A DNA stretch of 64,000 bases from Turritopsis dohrnii (GCA_027922465.2 BQMF02000372.1:389425-453424), one strand, 5' to 3'; positions 22,626 to 35,160 are shown, numbered from the stretch's first letter. The notes: generated by a model not told the origin, from the sequence alone. A program made the numbers and translations.

Positions 22626-25600
22626 ACTAAAAACATTTATCAAACAAACCTCTTTGTTTTTCATTTAGACATCTGATATTTGAAAACAATTCATTATCAG
22701 AAACTTCAGGCATGCGAGACAAAAATATTGCTGTTGATTCAGTAAATTAACAGGACATTCCTCAGAATCAGAAATATTCAGGGGTTTGCATAATTCTTCC
22801 GTACCTTCAACAGAATCTAAGGACGAAGGGTTTTCTTGAATGAAATTATAAATTTCATCAATTAAATCAGCACCTCTCTCAAATTTTGCTCTATTTTCAT
22901 TCACAGTCTCAAGAACAAAACTGTTAGCTAACTTATCAACAAAACTTCCATTAGAACCTTTCAGATCACTTTCTTTGCGAAAAAGATAAAAAAGCAAAAG
23001 TAAATGGTAGGCATATTTCTCTGGGTATAAATTTTTATTTGGTTGATAGTACCTTAACACAAGTTTGGAATTTCTCCTTTGAAGTTTTTCTTTGCTTTTC
23101 ATGCAAGTAATAGATTTTGGCAAAGCAGAGGAACTGTCAGTCATTTCTGCAGAGTCATCTCCTATCAATTCTGGTTGGTAGTCATTTTTGCTTCCAAAAA
23201 TTTTGTAATACAAGGAAGCAAATTCAGCAAAACAAAGAGAGTCCAAAATATCATATTTTCCTTTCATAAAGGATTTATCAGGTCTATCCATATAGCGATC
23301 AACATTATTGGACTTGAAAATATCAGTGCTTTCATCTGGTAGTTCACTTAATTCTTACCTTGATTTAAGTAATCTTATTCTATTTTCAGGTAAATTAGTA
23401 TTAACATAAATTATGCCAGGACAACATTTACGAAGCCAAAGATTTTCAAGTGACAAATACACAGCTTCTTGGACAGAAACATGTCTTGTTTGCGTAAAAC
23501 GATAGGCTAATTTTTTCATTGCCGCTCTTGCATGTAAATTTTGTTGTTTTATTTCTTTTGCTGCGAGTTGTAGGGCATTTGAAGTAGCAGTTATGGCTTT
23601 GTAATAATTGTAGACAGGTTGCAAGTCCATGTTAGCTTGCCAAGCTTTTAACATAGTAGGGTTGTAATTGTTAACAAAACAGGCATTCGGCATACGTTTA
23701 AGATGAATCTGAAAATCATCATCACTCGAAATTTGCAAGGCCCAGTAATAACTATGATCAGGTATTTGAAGATATTGTAAAATATCTTTAATTGAGATTT
23801 CATCTTTAAAAGTTTGTTTGTTAGGATCTAAAAAGACATCAATATAGTTTTTTACACATGTCAGTATCCTCTCTCTTTCTGATAGTATAGCTGTTTTTTC
23901 GAAAGTTGTTTCACAAACTAATGGTATTGCAACAATAGTTTTATCAGTAAAAAATCTCCCAAAATGATAACGACAATTTTGATTTTTACACTTCCTACAA
24001 GATTTTGAGTGACAATGAATTTGATATGTTTTGACTAGGTTGTGAAGAAATGGATCCCTATCTTGATTTGGTATTTCAGCAGTGACTATTTTATCAATAA
24101 ATGCAATGTATATATCAAGTGACTCCAGTGACAAAATTGGTGGATTTTTTATCCAAACAAAACTATGGATGTGAGGTGACCCACGCATCTGAAATTCAAC
24201 CCTGATAGCATAATATGTTACTTTTCCCAGTGGTCCTAAATCTATTAACACTATTTCTCTAAAAAAAGTTTCAACGCGATATTGAAAATGTCGAGCTAAC
24301 AAAACAGGATTGCTATTCAAAACCTTGCACCTTTCAAAATAATTTAATGAATCAAGTTTTTTATCAATTTCAAGACTGTTGAGTTTAGCTATAATTTCAA
24401 CTAGCTCATTCCATCTTAAATCAGCACATGATAATGTTAAGAAAAATGTTGGACAACCTAGCTGTTTGACCATTGCAAGAACTTCTAATTGGAATCACTT
24501 CCAATATGCTGGCGTTCCACGTACAGTTTTCATGAAGCTAAATCCTAGATTACTAGCCACTAAGTTTTCAATAGAATCGTTATAATTTTTAAATGAGCTT
24601 GCTGTGTATGAACCACTGCACTTTTTCATTGCAAAATTGATTTGATTTTGAAAAGCTGTTTGTTGAATTAGAAACTGTACAAAGAATATGTAATCACTTG
24701 AAGAAGCAAATATTTGTTTATAGTTCAAAAGTCGTTGATTTACATACTTTGAAAGTGATATACTGATATCTCTTTCCATGGACAAACCATTTCTACCATT
24801 GCTAAAAAACTGTGGAAAAGCCATCTCCTCACAATTGGAATCAGCTAATATTGATACTGGTGTAACGTCTTCACCAGGAGCAATTTCATAAGTTGTTGCA
24901 CTATCTTCTGCAGCAAAATCATTTGTAATAACAGTTTCATTACATGGCTGTTTAAATTTATTCAAAGGGTCATCATTTTCTTCATCAGATTCTGGATTAT
25001 CATTTGCATTGCTTAAAGATCCAGATTCATTAACCTCAAAAACATCTGCAGTGTTATTGCAATCAATATGAATATCATAATAGAAGGGATTATTTTGTTT
25101 TAAGTATAGTAATGCAGAAACTAGTTTTGAACTAGAGACTGGTTCAAAAAAGACATGGCCTTTAAAAGAAAGTCTACGCTTGAGTTTAAGTAAGACAACT
25201 CCATTTTCACTTAAAGGGCGTGGTAATGATTTTGCAATATCAACACCATCAATTGGCACATTGCAGATAGAGCCGTGAATTTTAGGTGATTGACCCCTGG
25301 GCATAACTAAAATCCTTTTAAGCAACATTCTCTTGCAAATTAAAAACACTTCCAATTTGTTTAGGCACTTTAATTCAGGAGGAATGTCATTTACTTCCAA
25401 GTTATTTACAACCGCTTGACAGGGGATTATACTTTTCTTACATTTAGAGAAGCACGTTGTACATATGTAAAGTTTGCTGTCAGAACTTTCTATATTTGTA
25501 TTAACTGTGTCTAAAAATGACTTTTCAAAAGCATTATAGCTAATATACTCAAAGTTTAGAGCTGAATTGTTGTGCAGAATCTCTTTAACGCAACTTCACC
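22626..25600 (-). pseudogene. HUH Rep domain and linker (RepHel N-terminal half)
   Basis: The frame runs from a zinc-ribbon-like N-terminus (ICTTCFSKCKKS, about 25460) through the Rep domain to a linker. Rep features are YWK-x-FQLEVL, CPTFFLTLS, the HUH motif in RGSPHIHSF (about 24175), and a tyrosine-rich NYNP...VYNYYKAI segment in the position of the catalytic tyrosines. A LYPEKYAYHLL-type linker leads to the helicase. In-frame TGA (24497-24495) and TAA (about 23357) codons and frame breaks near 25595 and 22745 show decay, but the remaining order is colinear with intact relatives. Confidence 0.8.
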
Positions 25601-25827
25601 AGAACTGTCTACTAGTGATACTAATAGATCACTTTCACTATCTGCATTACTTGAACTTTCTGCTATCATCTCACTTCTAATGTTTTGGTGTGATAAATCA
25701 CCGATAAAGTGCAGTCAATTTTTTGTGTGTAAAAACAAAAACAAAGAAAATGAAACGACACAAATTTTAAAAAAGGAGACTTACTAAAGTTGATATCAAA
25801 ATCCACTTCCATTGGTTTCTGTTTTTC

Positions 25828-28560
25828 ATTATTATTATTATTATTATTTACGAATCTTTAAATACAGGATGACCATTCAAAAATTAGCAATATATACATA
25901 CAAACATATTTACAAAATTTCTGTTCTCCTATGGGTCCTGTGTTAATAACTAACATTAAAGTTAGAGAGAGAAGAAAAGAGAATGGAGAAATAAATAGTT
26001 GTAAAGGAAAAGAAAAAATTGTGAAAGCCTAATGTGTAGAATGAAATTAAATTGTTAAAACTGGTAAAAATAATATCTTCCTACAAGTTAAAAACTTCAT
26101 TATATATCTTTAAAAATTCTTTTGTCGTTGCAGCATTTCGCACTTTAATTGGTAGTTAATTATATTCACTTGCACCCGTGAATCTAAAACTCCGCTTTGC
26201 TGATTCCAGCGTCATACGAGGTAGCCTAATCAGTTTATTTGGATTTCATGTATTGTTTGACATGGCTTCAAAATAGTTCTTAAGATTTTCACAGACGTTT
26301 CCTTTGATGCAATTAAAAACTTGGGTGCAAATGCGACGTTTTTGCAGGCTGGGAATCGATACCATTTTCTTGTTGTTCGGGGCGTGACATTTGAAGATGA
26401 TGCGGTGAGCTCTCTTTTTGAAGTTTCTGACTTTCTTCTCGAATGTTTCGATATATAAACTGGTAAGTATGGAGCAGTAGGTGAAGATTGGAAGTAGCAT
26501 GGTCTTGTATAGCGTTAGGGCTGCATCAGTTGTCAGTTGTGGACGTATACGTTTTAACAAGTAGAGTCTACCAGCAGCCTTGTTATAAACGTTGTTGGTA
26601 TGTTCTCATAAGGACAGTGCTTGGTCCAGCTTAACTCCAAGGTACTTGTAACTTTCCGTGGTCGAGAGTTGCTTAAATCGGTAACAAATATCAAGCACAT
26701 TGTTGGCTTTGAGTTTTTGCATGGTACTAAAGAGCATTACTTCAGTTTTTCCTTTTTTCATGTTGCTTACCATATCCATAGACTCTAACCAGTCAGCTAC
26801 CGCGGTAAAGTCCTCTTGTAGTAGTTTCTGGATTTCCTCCGCCGATTTTCCTGGAAGATAGATGACTGTATCATCTGCGTACGTAATGATTTTTGAATGT
26901 TTCAGCTTTGATTCGATATCGTTAAATGTTAACAAAAATAGTAACGGGCCCACAATGGAACCTTGCGGGACACCACACATAACATTTTCTGCTTGCGAGA
27001 CTTCCTCACCGATTCGAACAGATTGTTTGCGGTTAAAAAGATAGTTCACAAACAGTTCTCTTTCATTACCATTTATACCATAATTCGACATGTTCTCGAT
27101 GATTTGGGCGTGGCTCAATGTGTCAAAAGCCTTACTTAAGTCGATGAAGATGGCACCTGTCATTTTACCATTGTTCATATTCTCACAAATCTGATCTAGA
27201 AAAATAGTAGCTGCATTTTCGGTGTTTCTGTTTTTGCTAAATCCAAACTGGGTTTTCGAAAGTAAGTTTTTCTCCTCTAGGAAATCCGAGACTTGGTTAT
27301 GTACACATTTTTCGAGCACTTTAGAGCATATAGGCAAGACAGTAACTGGCCGATAGTTGTCCAGTTCTTGCTTTGGCCCAGATTTGTAGATGGGTGTGAT
27401 GATTCCATACTTAAAGTCTTCAGGAACGATTCGTTTTTTCAAAATGGCATTTATGACGTGAGTGAGTGGTTTAGCGATTGATGTCTTTGCGGTGGAAATA
27501 TTTTCCTTTGTTGGGAAAATCTTTTTCAGGGTGTTCCAGAACCTGTTTGGGTTATTTACAGACTCTTTCAGGATTTCTTGGGTATGTTTGTTTTTCGCCT
27601 TCCTCACCATAATGTTGACTTTGTTGTGTTGCCTTTTGAAAGCTTCGAAATCCAAGAGAGACTTAGACTTACAAAATTTAGGATGAAGTGCGTCACGGGA
27701 GTTCATCTCTTTCTTGATCTCACGATTTAACCAGGGAGACTTTTTTCCCTTCACTCGCTTTGTTATCATAGGAGCATGGTGGTTGAATTTCTCTGACAGG
27801 ATACTTTTTAATAATATCCAAGCTTTGTGGGGATTATGTTCTGAGTGCACTGAATAAAAACAGTCGTCTGTTAATTCGTTGCGTAAGTCTTCAGACTTGT
27901 ACTTTGAGAAATCTCTGCAAGTTATAGTTTCAAAAGATTCCTTTCTGTTATTGGTTTTCTAGTACAACAAACTATGTTTGGTCACTCAGCGTGGATGGTA
28001 TCACTGTAACATCCATTAATGACTCTGGTTTTTTGGACAAAATAACATCAATTAGCGTTTCTGATTGCGGTGTTATGCGCGTGGGGCTTTTGATCGTTTG
28101 TATAAAGCCATAAAGTGATACAAGATCTTTAAACGGTTTGTCACTTTCGTTGTCAAGGTAATTGCAATTTACGACTCCAATAACAATTATTTCTTTGTTT
28201 TCGGTTGACAATTTTGATAGCATAGTTTCAAACGTTTCCATAAAGTTTCTGTTTGTGTGCTTGGAGCTCTTTGGTGGGCGATATAAAACACAAAGAAAAT
28301 ACGGTTTTGTGTGTTTTGAATGAATCTCCAAGCAAATCAATTCCATGTCTGGTTTTTCGATGTCCTGCCTCCTTATATAATCGGTAAACAACTCAATCTT
28401 TCCATATAAACCACGAATATTTAAGTGTCCAAGAGAAAACTTGTTTCTTCTAATAGGAGTTGCATTACAACTTTCAGCATTGCCAGTCAAAAGTAGTATA
28501 ATAAAAATCCATATGACAAAAACATTTCTGCACGCCATCTTGAATATAAAACGGATATTT
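25828..28560 (-). mobile_element. CR1/L2-like LINE nested in the Helentron
   Basis: It begins at its 3' tail, an (AAT)n run (complement at 25828-25850). The RT frame 27850-26606 has DLSKAFDTLSH, CGVPQGSIVGPLLF and YADDT. The C-terminal part continues at 26560-26246 in another frame. The N-terminal piece (28538-27972) starts MACRNVFVIWIFIILLL, a hydrophobic start often seen in CR1-like ORF2. It then jumps from the first endonuclease block (LNIRGL) to a later one (CVLYRPP), so part of the endonuclease is deleted. Frame breaks occur at about 27960 and 26590. It resembles the LINE at 47380-48560 (shared NHHAPMITKRVKG-like segment). Confidence 0.85.
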
Positions 28561-28976
28561 GTTATTTACGCTCGAAAATCAACCACGACAAGGGTCCAAT
28601 TAACTCCTGCCCCAGTCGTAATCGAACTTTGAGGTAAAATGTCAACAATTTTAGTAGTTTTGATCAGTATTTGCAGTAAAATCACCAATAAATATGAAGC
28701 TAAACTGACACGAATCATCATTGTTAATAGGTCCATCTGGGCATACGCAGACAATTAACTTATAATTTCAGTAAGATATTTAATTCTTATCATTAAAACA
28801 TGCTTTAATTTATTTTATACAATGACACTGATGATGGCGAAAGGGAAAAGTTTATGCAAAAATTAATTAAAACATATTTTAATAATAAAATTAAAATGTG
28901 GCAAATATTTTTATTGATTAATAAAATTTATTAACATGTATATTTATTATAAATCATAATAATAAAAATAACTTAC

Positions 28977-29058
28977 TATCATCAAAGAAACTGTTATTTA
29001 GAGGCAAAGTAAAAAGCTTTGTGAATGATTCATCTTTGTTCTGCCGTTGATTTTCCAT
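28977..29058 (-). CDS. Possible first coding exon of the Helentron Rep gene
   Basis: ATG at 29058 opens MENQRQNKDESFTKLF...NNSFFDD and ends at a strong donor (GATA|GTAAGTTA) at 28976. A following mini-exon near 25818-25785 (CCAATGGAAGTGGATTTTGA, donor GTAAGT) lies just past the nested LINE. The phases of these two do not join cleanly, so the exon chain is a proposal. Confidence 0.4.
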
Positions 29059-29076
29059 AGTCTTCACTTATTTATT

Positions 29077-29925
29077 TCTATATATTAATAGCCGATTCTC
29101 CGTCTGTTTGTTTGTGTGTTTGTTTGTAAGTCACGCAAAATGTTAGATTGAGTTGTGAACGAAATTATTTATTTTTTTGTGTGCGACGTGAGTTCAAAGC
29201 AAATACATTGCAACCCCAATCGAACGTGACGTTTTTTGGCTGATGAACTAATAGGAATAACGTTTTGTTTTTATCATTATTGTAAGATTTATATTCCACG
29301 TTGACTTGGCTTTGAAAACAGTACATTAACTAAATACAAAGAAACTAACTGATTAAACATTTTGGACAAAAAGCAGCAGTGGCAGAACGTGGTAGCATAT
29401 GTTTGGTGTGCCACTAACTCTTGCCTGACTGTCTGAGACGGGTGAACTTTTTTTTGAGCAATCAAAATGTTTAAAAACCGATAGGTAAAAAAAAGTATCA
29501 TATCAAAACAAAATGTTTTTTTTTTTGCTTTTCTTTTAATAAATTAATTTCTTCTTTTAATTGTTAAGCGTTCTGAACGAACGTTTTTTTATTCTATTTA
29601 TTCATTTAACACGTGCCTTTTTTCTCTCCTCCTTGTGAACTTTTTAAGAAGAGAAACCATTTTCCCCCTGTTTGATAGCACCCATGTTAGAGCGCGTAAC
29701 TTTTTTGAAACAAAAGCTAATAAAAAAATGAAGTTTTCTCTCTCTACGTTTTGAGTGTATTGTTACACTGATGAAAGATTGGTTTTACCAGAGGTTGTGA
29801 CTTCGACTCTGGTTCTGGTTGAGCACAAGTTGTACAAGCCGCTTATAAGGATATTTGACGTTTATTGATAGAGTGGTACAGAGCAGGTGGATATCGGCGG
29901 CGAGCGACGTCGCCTTGGCCGCTAG
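29077..29925 (+). mobile_element. Non-autonomous Helitron, complete ends
   Basis: The 5' terminus is TCTATATATTAATAGCC. The 3' terminus is a GC-rich hairpin (29896-29914, seven pairs including one G-T, loop AGCGA), then TTGGCCG and CTAG, followed by T. TC at the 5' end and a hairpin a few bases before a CTRR 3' end are the Helitron signature. The length is 849 bases, with no coding frame of note. Its 5' end lies 18 bases from the start codon of the proposed Rep leader exon, on the opposite strand. Confidence 0.75.
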
Positions 29926-30810
29926 TAATTCAACAATTTTTCTTTATTGAATTTATAATCTAGTTTTACTGGCGAGGATACACGCTCCAACAGATGCTGA
30001 TAAGTAAAACGGCCAAGCAAAATTAATGGTAAGACACCTAGAAACTTAAATAATAAATAATAATAAATCAATTAAAACTGAGGTGATGCATATATACCTT
30101 ATTTTACTCCTGTCAAATGTTTATTTATACCGAAATCTGCCATTTAGAAATTTCAATCTTTCATATTTTTTTCGAAAAAGGAAAACATTGCAATCAGGGA
30201 TGAAATATCCAACTTTGAGGTGCTTTTCCTCACCGAATTGAGTGATATTTATAGGAAAATAATTACACAGTTGGAAAGATGAAGGATTTAAGTGTCCAAT
30301 TTTGTACCAGAAAAGAAAAAATTTTTTCGAGCGAAAAAGTAGAAACTGATATAGTAGAAAATTAATTGAATGTCATAAAAGGGCTACTCAAAACAACTTT
30401 TCTGGGCGATTTTTGGGTTTCCCAGCCCTTTCTTACATAATCTACAAAGTTTGACATCGATTCAGCAAGATAATCTACGGCGCTGAACATCAAAGTGATT
30501 CTTGGTAGAATATTTCTGTGTCCGCTGGCGGGAAAACTGGCAAATCAGATCATTTCTCACCAGTAATTTAAGTTTTTCACAGAATACCAGACTGGGCAAA
30601 TTAGATCTCACCGGAAAGCCAAAAAATCAAAGAAGACAATAAAAAAAAAAACACTATCGGCTAGCGCGATCCAAAAGAAAAATAATAACTGTTGAAGTTG
30701 AGTGAATTTTCAAATATTTTGTATGACGGCAGGATTTTACACAACAATCTTTGGAAATGCTAACATGGTCTAAATATAGAAGAAAATGTAAATAGTAGTA
30801 ATATCAATTT
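29926..30810. other. No recognisable gene
   Basis: AT-rich sequence without domains or identifiable repeat ends. Confidence 0.4.
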
Positions 30811-30817
30811 TGTAATT

Positions 30818-31620
30818 ATGGAAGAAAATGTAAATACTGTAAATATCGATATCAGTCAACCAACCAATTTTGAAAAAGCTAATGCGTCTTCCAGCAATGC
30901 TGTACCTGAAAAAAATGAGGCGTGTTTTTCATTTGACGAAGACCTACTCATGTCCATAAACTGCTAGTGTCCATAAACTACTAGTAGACGCTAGCCTAGC
31001 CAATGCAACTACTAAGATTAGTCAAAATCGTTTTGTAATTAATACATTTTTTAGAGTAACGCATTTTATGATTCTGAAAAATTGGGCATACACACAATTT
31101 TAAAGACATTGTGCAGCTAATTGCAGATTGTGGGGGAAATGAGATTAAAAGCCATTTGATTTCTGGTCCCCAAAATGCCTTATATACATCTAATATATTG
31201 GGAAATTTATTGATGTTATTGACGAGTATATCAAGCTTCCATTTTTGGCATCTCTTAGGGAAGGTTATTTTACGTTCTATAACAACGAATCGCAGGACAT
31301 AACATGGGTAGAACAAATGGCTGTTTGTGTAACGTTTGAGCATAATAATTGGATTGCAGAACATTACGTTGGTATTTATCCTGTGAGTAAAGTTGGTACG
31401 TCTCTTTCTGCTTCCAACATAATGTGTTCATTAGAAAAGTTTTTTGAAGATATATCAGATGATTTGAAAAAAGCTGTCCCTGCTTGTATGGATACAATCA
31501 ACGTGAATTCGGGAGAAAGAGGTGGGCTCAAGCGATACCTCATGCATGCTGTTCCTCATTTAAGTTGGGTTGGCTTTATGTTTCAAGTATCTTTTTAATG
31601 AGTTTTTTAATATGAGCTTA
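30818..31620 (+). pseudogene. hAT-like / KIAA1586-like protein, N-terminal part
   Basis: From ATG at 30818 the frame reads MEENVNTVNIDIS and soon meets stops. A later frame gives ILKNWAYTHNFKDIVQLI, and 31245 onward gives FYNNESQDITWVEQMAVCV, EHYVGIYPV and RGGLKRYLMHAVPHLSW. These segments are in the order seen in hAT-derived proteins related to KIAA1586/ZNF862, which carry an RNase-H-like core. The gene has several frame breaks. A piggyBac element sits in its downstream part, and the remnant continues after 34247. Confidence 0.5.
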
Positions 31621-31736
31621 AATTTCTAAATACCGCCCATTAGCCATGAATTTACTAGAAAAGTCTGCTGAAATGTATGAAAAAAATGTTGTTACCCCAA
31701 TTACACCAAGCGTTTCCCCGCTAGACAGCACATTAA

Positions 31737-34242
31737 CCCTTTGGCGGTCTAGGGGGGTCAAATTGACCCCCCCTGCTATTCCGGACGATTTTGAACTGAA
31801 ATCGCGGGCTTTCCGGCTGAAATTTCGTATGTACAGTTTCAAAGTATCAGACAATCGATTAAAGCCGTTTTTGATTGGTTAAATTTTGTTGTTGTGCTAT
31901 TTCAAGACTTTAGAAAATTGAAAATTTTGAAAATAAACAAATTCAAAGATGGCTTCCAACCAAGCAGTTAGGTTGACTACAGAGCAAGTTTTAGAAGCTA
32001 TTCTCAACTCAGATGAGGATCAATCTGATCTTGAATCTCTCTCAGATGATTTTAGCAGTGATGATAGCTGTTTGGGAGATGTTATAGATGAAGAGGGCAA
32101 TGAAATAGACCTAAGTTCACTGCCAACCTTCGGTCAACACTGTCTTCCGGACCCATGTAATAGAGATAGCTTATTGATTGGCAATGTAAGTACATATTTG
32201 TCTTGTGTATATAACCCAACTACATTAGTAATTAAACAATTCTTCTCAATTTGTTCTAATAATGCATCAGTCAGTTTCTGCTCCTTGTGTAAATAATGTT
32301 TCAAATTTTTATTGCAGAATTCTGGAAATGAAACCATTCTCTTACATTTTACCTAGGTTGATATTGATGATGAATGTGAAGCACTATACAAGCCCTTGTG
32401 CTTCAAAACAAAGCCCTGCAAAACTTGGAAGCAAAACAAGGACATCATCCAAACCAACTAAAAATGGCAAATCGAAAGTCAAAAATGTAACAAAAACGAC
32501 GATAAAAAAAATAACAAGAAAAAAAAATGTAACCGCTGAAACAACGAAACCAAACAAGAATGATGAAGCTAACAGACTTTGGAAGAATGTAGATGAAACA
32601 TTCCTGCATCCAAATGCCAATACCCATTTTGTTGAGTATGTGGGTCTGAAAAGACCAGCATATCAAGCTGACTCACCATTGGAGTGTTTACGGTTATTTT
32701 TGACCGCGGAGGTACTCAATCAAATTGTGACGGAAACAAATCGGTATCGTGCCCAGCAGAATGCTGCAAAACCATCACCATTGCCATGGCATGATTTGAC
32801 AGTAGAGGAGCTCTTGGCATTCTTTGCTATCATTCTAGCAATGGGGTTGATAAAATTACCAGAACTTGAGCAATACTGGCGTCGCAATTCAATTTTCGAA
32901 ATGCATTGGTTTGGTTCTATTCTTACCATCCGGCGATTCAAACAAATTCTTAGATATCTTCACTTGAGTAATAACGAGGCTGACTTACCCCCTGGTGATC
33001 CACACCGTGATAAATTGTTCAAACTTGGAATGTTGCCATCAATTTTATCACAAAGTTTTTTTGCGATGAATGGTGGAAAAAGGTTTTCTTCCGTCTTTTA
33101 GAATTGTGTGTCGTGAATGCTTTCTGTATTTATAATGCTAAACATCCCAAGTTCAAAGAGTCAAGGAGATCTCATCAAAAATTTAGAGAAGCCCTAATTT
33201 ATGAGCTAATCCAACCACTGATCAACAAGAGAGATCAAGAAGAAGCAAACAGCAACGCTACAATCCCAGAGAACAGACCGGTCAAGCGCAAAACTGTTTC
33301 AAGCACAAGGCTGAAAGGGAAACATTACAGCTCTGAGACTGAAAGACGAAAAAAATGTACTGTATGTGCTTATCAAATCAACCAAAAAACTGGAAAAAGA
33401 CGTGACACTAAAACACGTAATTTCTGCGAAAAATGTAATGTTCATGTATGCAAGAAATGCTTCAAGAAATTTCACACTACTGTAAATCTCAAAAAAAAAT
33501 GACAGTAGAAACGTTGATAACTAAGATTGGTTTATTTTCTTGTTGATATATTATATATTTTATGTGTTTAGGTGGTTATGATAGGGTTTTTTTGGTAAAA
33601 ATTTCTAAAGAATTTATGTTCCAGTCAGAATTTTCACAATGTTACGGGATATTTTTTACAATATTTTCTTATTTTTTCTAGGAAAATCGGTTGCCATGGC
33701 AACAAAATGTATAAAAAAACCTATTTTTAGTAGTTCTGGTAATTGCATTTCAGAAACATAAAGTGATTACAAAGTTTTACCAGTTATTGCCAAATAACAA
33801 AGCGGATACCCCTCTCAAACCAAAAATCATGCGAAAACTGGTCAATTTTTTTATTTTACGTTTTTGAGAGTTACTTGACAACGACAAAAGATTTTTCATC
33901 TCTTTTTTTTTGTATTTGTCTTCAACATATTGTAGATAACAAAAAAGTATGTTTTGATGGGCTATATGGAGTAAATTGTTACAATATTTCTTAGAATATC
34001 TGAAATTTTCCTAAAAAATCACAATTCTGGCTACCATTTTACATTATTTAATGGCTAACATTAGTTTCCATGGCAACAACAAAAAAATTTCATTTATGTC
34101 ATTTGATAGATATTTTTATTAGCTTTCAGAATATATATAGTTTTATAGGGTTATCTTTTCCATGTCAAGATTTATATTACTTTAAATTACTATGTGTACA
34201 AAATTTCTGAGAAAGTCCAAAATCGAAAAGACCGCCAAAGGG
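31737..34242 (+). mobile_element. piggyBac element with TIRs and TTAA duplication
   Basis: The ends are CCCTTTGGCGGTCT and AGACCGCCAAAGGG, perfect inverted repeats, each flanked by TTAA (31733-31736 and 34243-34246). The element is 2506 bases. Just inside the left end lies a perfect palindrome (31751-31772, a run of G, TCAAATTGA, a run of C). It carries one transposase gene lacking its catalytic core, so it could move only with help from an intact relative. Confidence 0.92.
31949..33502 (+). pseudogene. piggyBac transposase with deleted DDD core
   Basis: The N-terminus (MASNQAVRLTTEQ, acidic stretch) is followed by a GT-AG intron (32186-32356), then a frame change near 32400-32450. The frame next reads the N-terminal half of the piggyBac transposase domain: NRLWKNVDETF, VEYVGLKRPAY, LTVEELLAFFAI and FKQILRYLHLSNN. 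At about 33072 the sequence jumps from ILSQSFF directly to WWKKVFFRLLELCVVNAF, a segment near the end of the domain. The region that should hold the three catalytic aspartates, about 250 residues, is therefore missing. The C-terminal cysteine-rich finger (CTVCAYQ ... CEKCNVHVCKKCFKKFH) is complete. Confidence 0.85.
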
Positions 34243-34246
34243 TTAA

Positions 34247-35160
34247 AGGGCTCGCAAGTCAGTGATTAAGGGTTACCAACAATTTGTGTCATCACTGGTT
34301 GTCTGCTACAGTGAAAGAAAGGAACCTGAAGCTATGATCTACTTAGGCAGTTACACAAACTAACCATCCTGGCTACCATCCTCATGTTGTTAGAAGTATT
34401 TGAATGGACAGCTCCTCTCGGCCTAGGTTTACAAAGAAGTGGGGGAACTATTTGCCTTAGTAATATTACAACATACGTCAAATTACCTTATTACAATTGA
34501 TTGCTGCTAAACAATCACAGAAATGGTTGAAACAAGCTTTGTTTCAGGAGTACGTAAATCGGCTAAAGACGAAATAGCAACCTTACCTGTAACAGCTGGA
34601 GTATGAAGTACAGAGAATTTATCGTGGGATTCCTTCATGATACAAACATATTATACCTTTATCGATAGATTCATTGATGAAATAAAGGAAGTTTTTGAAC
34701 AGCTGAATTTCTGGGATAATTTGACAACTGTGTGATAATTGCGTTCAAACCAATGAAACATGACTACTTTTCTCATTATACAAAGTAAATTTCAGAGTTG
34801 GGTCTAGTAAATATCACACTTTTTCATTCAGTAACTTATTATTATCAAAATAATATGGCGTGGTGAAGCTATCGTGTTGGGACGTAATGTTTTTAACATG
34901 TTCTCTGCCATCTAGGAGTATACTCGTAGTAAAGAGGAAACATTTGAAGTAAACTTGCATTTCATTGGCTTATTTAGTGAGAAAACATTATTTTGATTCT
35001 GTTCTGTCAAATATCAAACATACTTGTAGTGTGGCGCTGCGAGAAGAAATTCCTCGTGCAGTGGCAAAATACGAGTATAATTGTAGTATATTTTTATTTT
35101 CAAAACTTGCTTTTATAACTGTCCTTGTGACAAAGGTTATTACTACAAATTATTAGCTTT
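34247..35160 (+). pseudogene. hAT-like protein, continuation after piggyBac
   Basis: Beyond the TTAA site, broken frames give YQQFVSSLVVCY, LLEVFEWTAPLGLGLQRSGG, CLSNI and IDEIKEVFEQLNF, as expected from the middle of the same hAT-like family as 30818-31620. Many stops and frame changes. Coding character fades after about 34740. Confidence 0.4.

Larger units (their letters stand above)
18689..29058 (-). mobile_element. Helentron-type element (endonuclease-bearing Helitron)
   Basis: The minus strand carries, in order: a possible leader exon (29058-28977), a zinc-ribbon N-terminus, a HUH Rep domain, a PIF1-type helicase fused to an EEP endonuclease, and downstream a separate RPA-like gene. The Rep-helicase-endonuclease fusion with a companion RPA gene is the gene set described for Helentrons (Helitron2). 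The limits given are those of coding sequence. Terminal structures were not found. A LINE (25828-28560) is nested in the 5' part. The Rep/helicase gene is decayed, whereas the RPA gene is intact. Confidence 0.8.

Noticed and set aside
28566..28754. Short frame between the LINE and Helentron leader exon
   Set aside because: Looks like intron or LINE flank without coding character.
32384..32941. Minus-strand frames in the piggyBac element
   Set aside because: Antisense shadows of the transposase.
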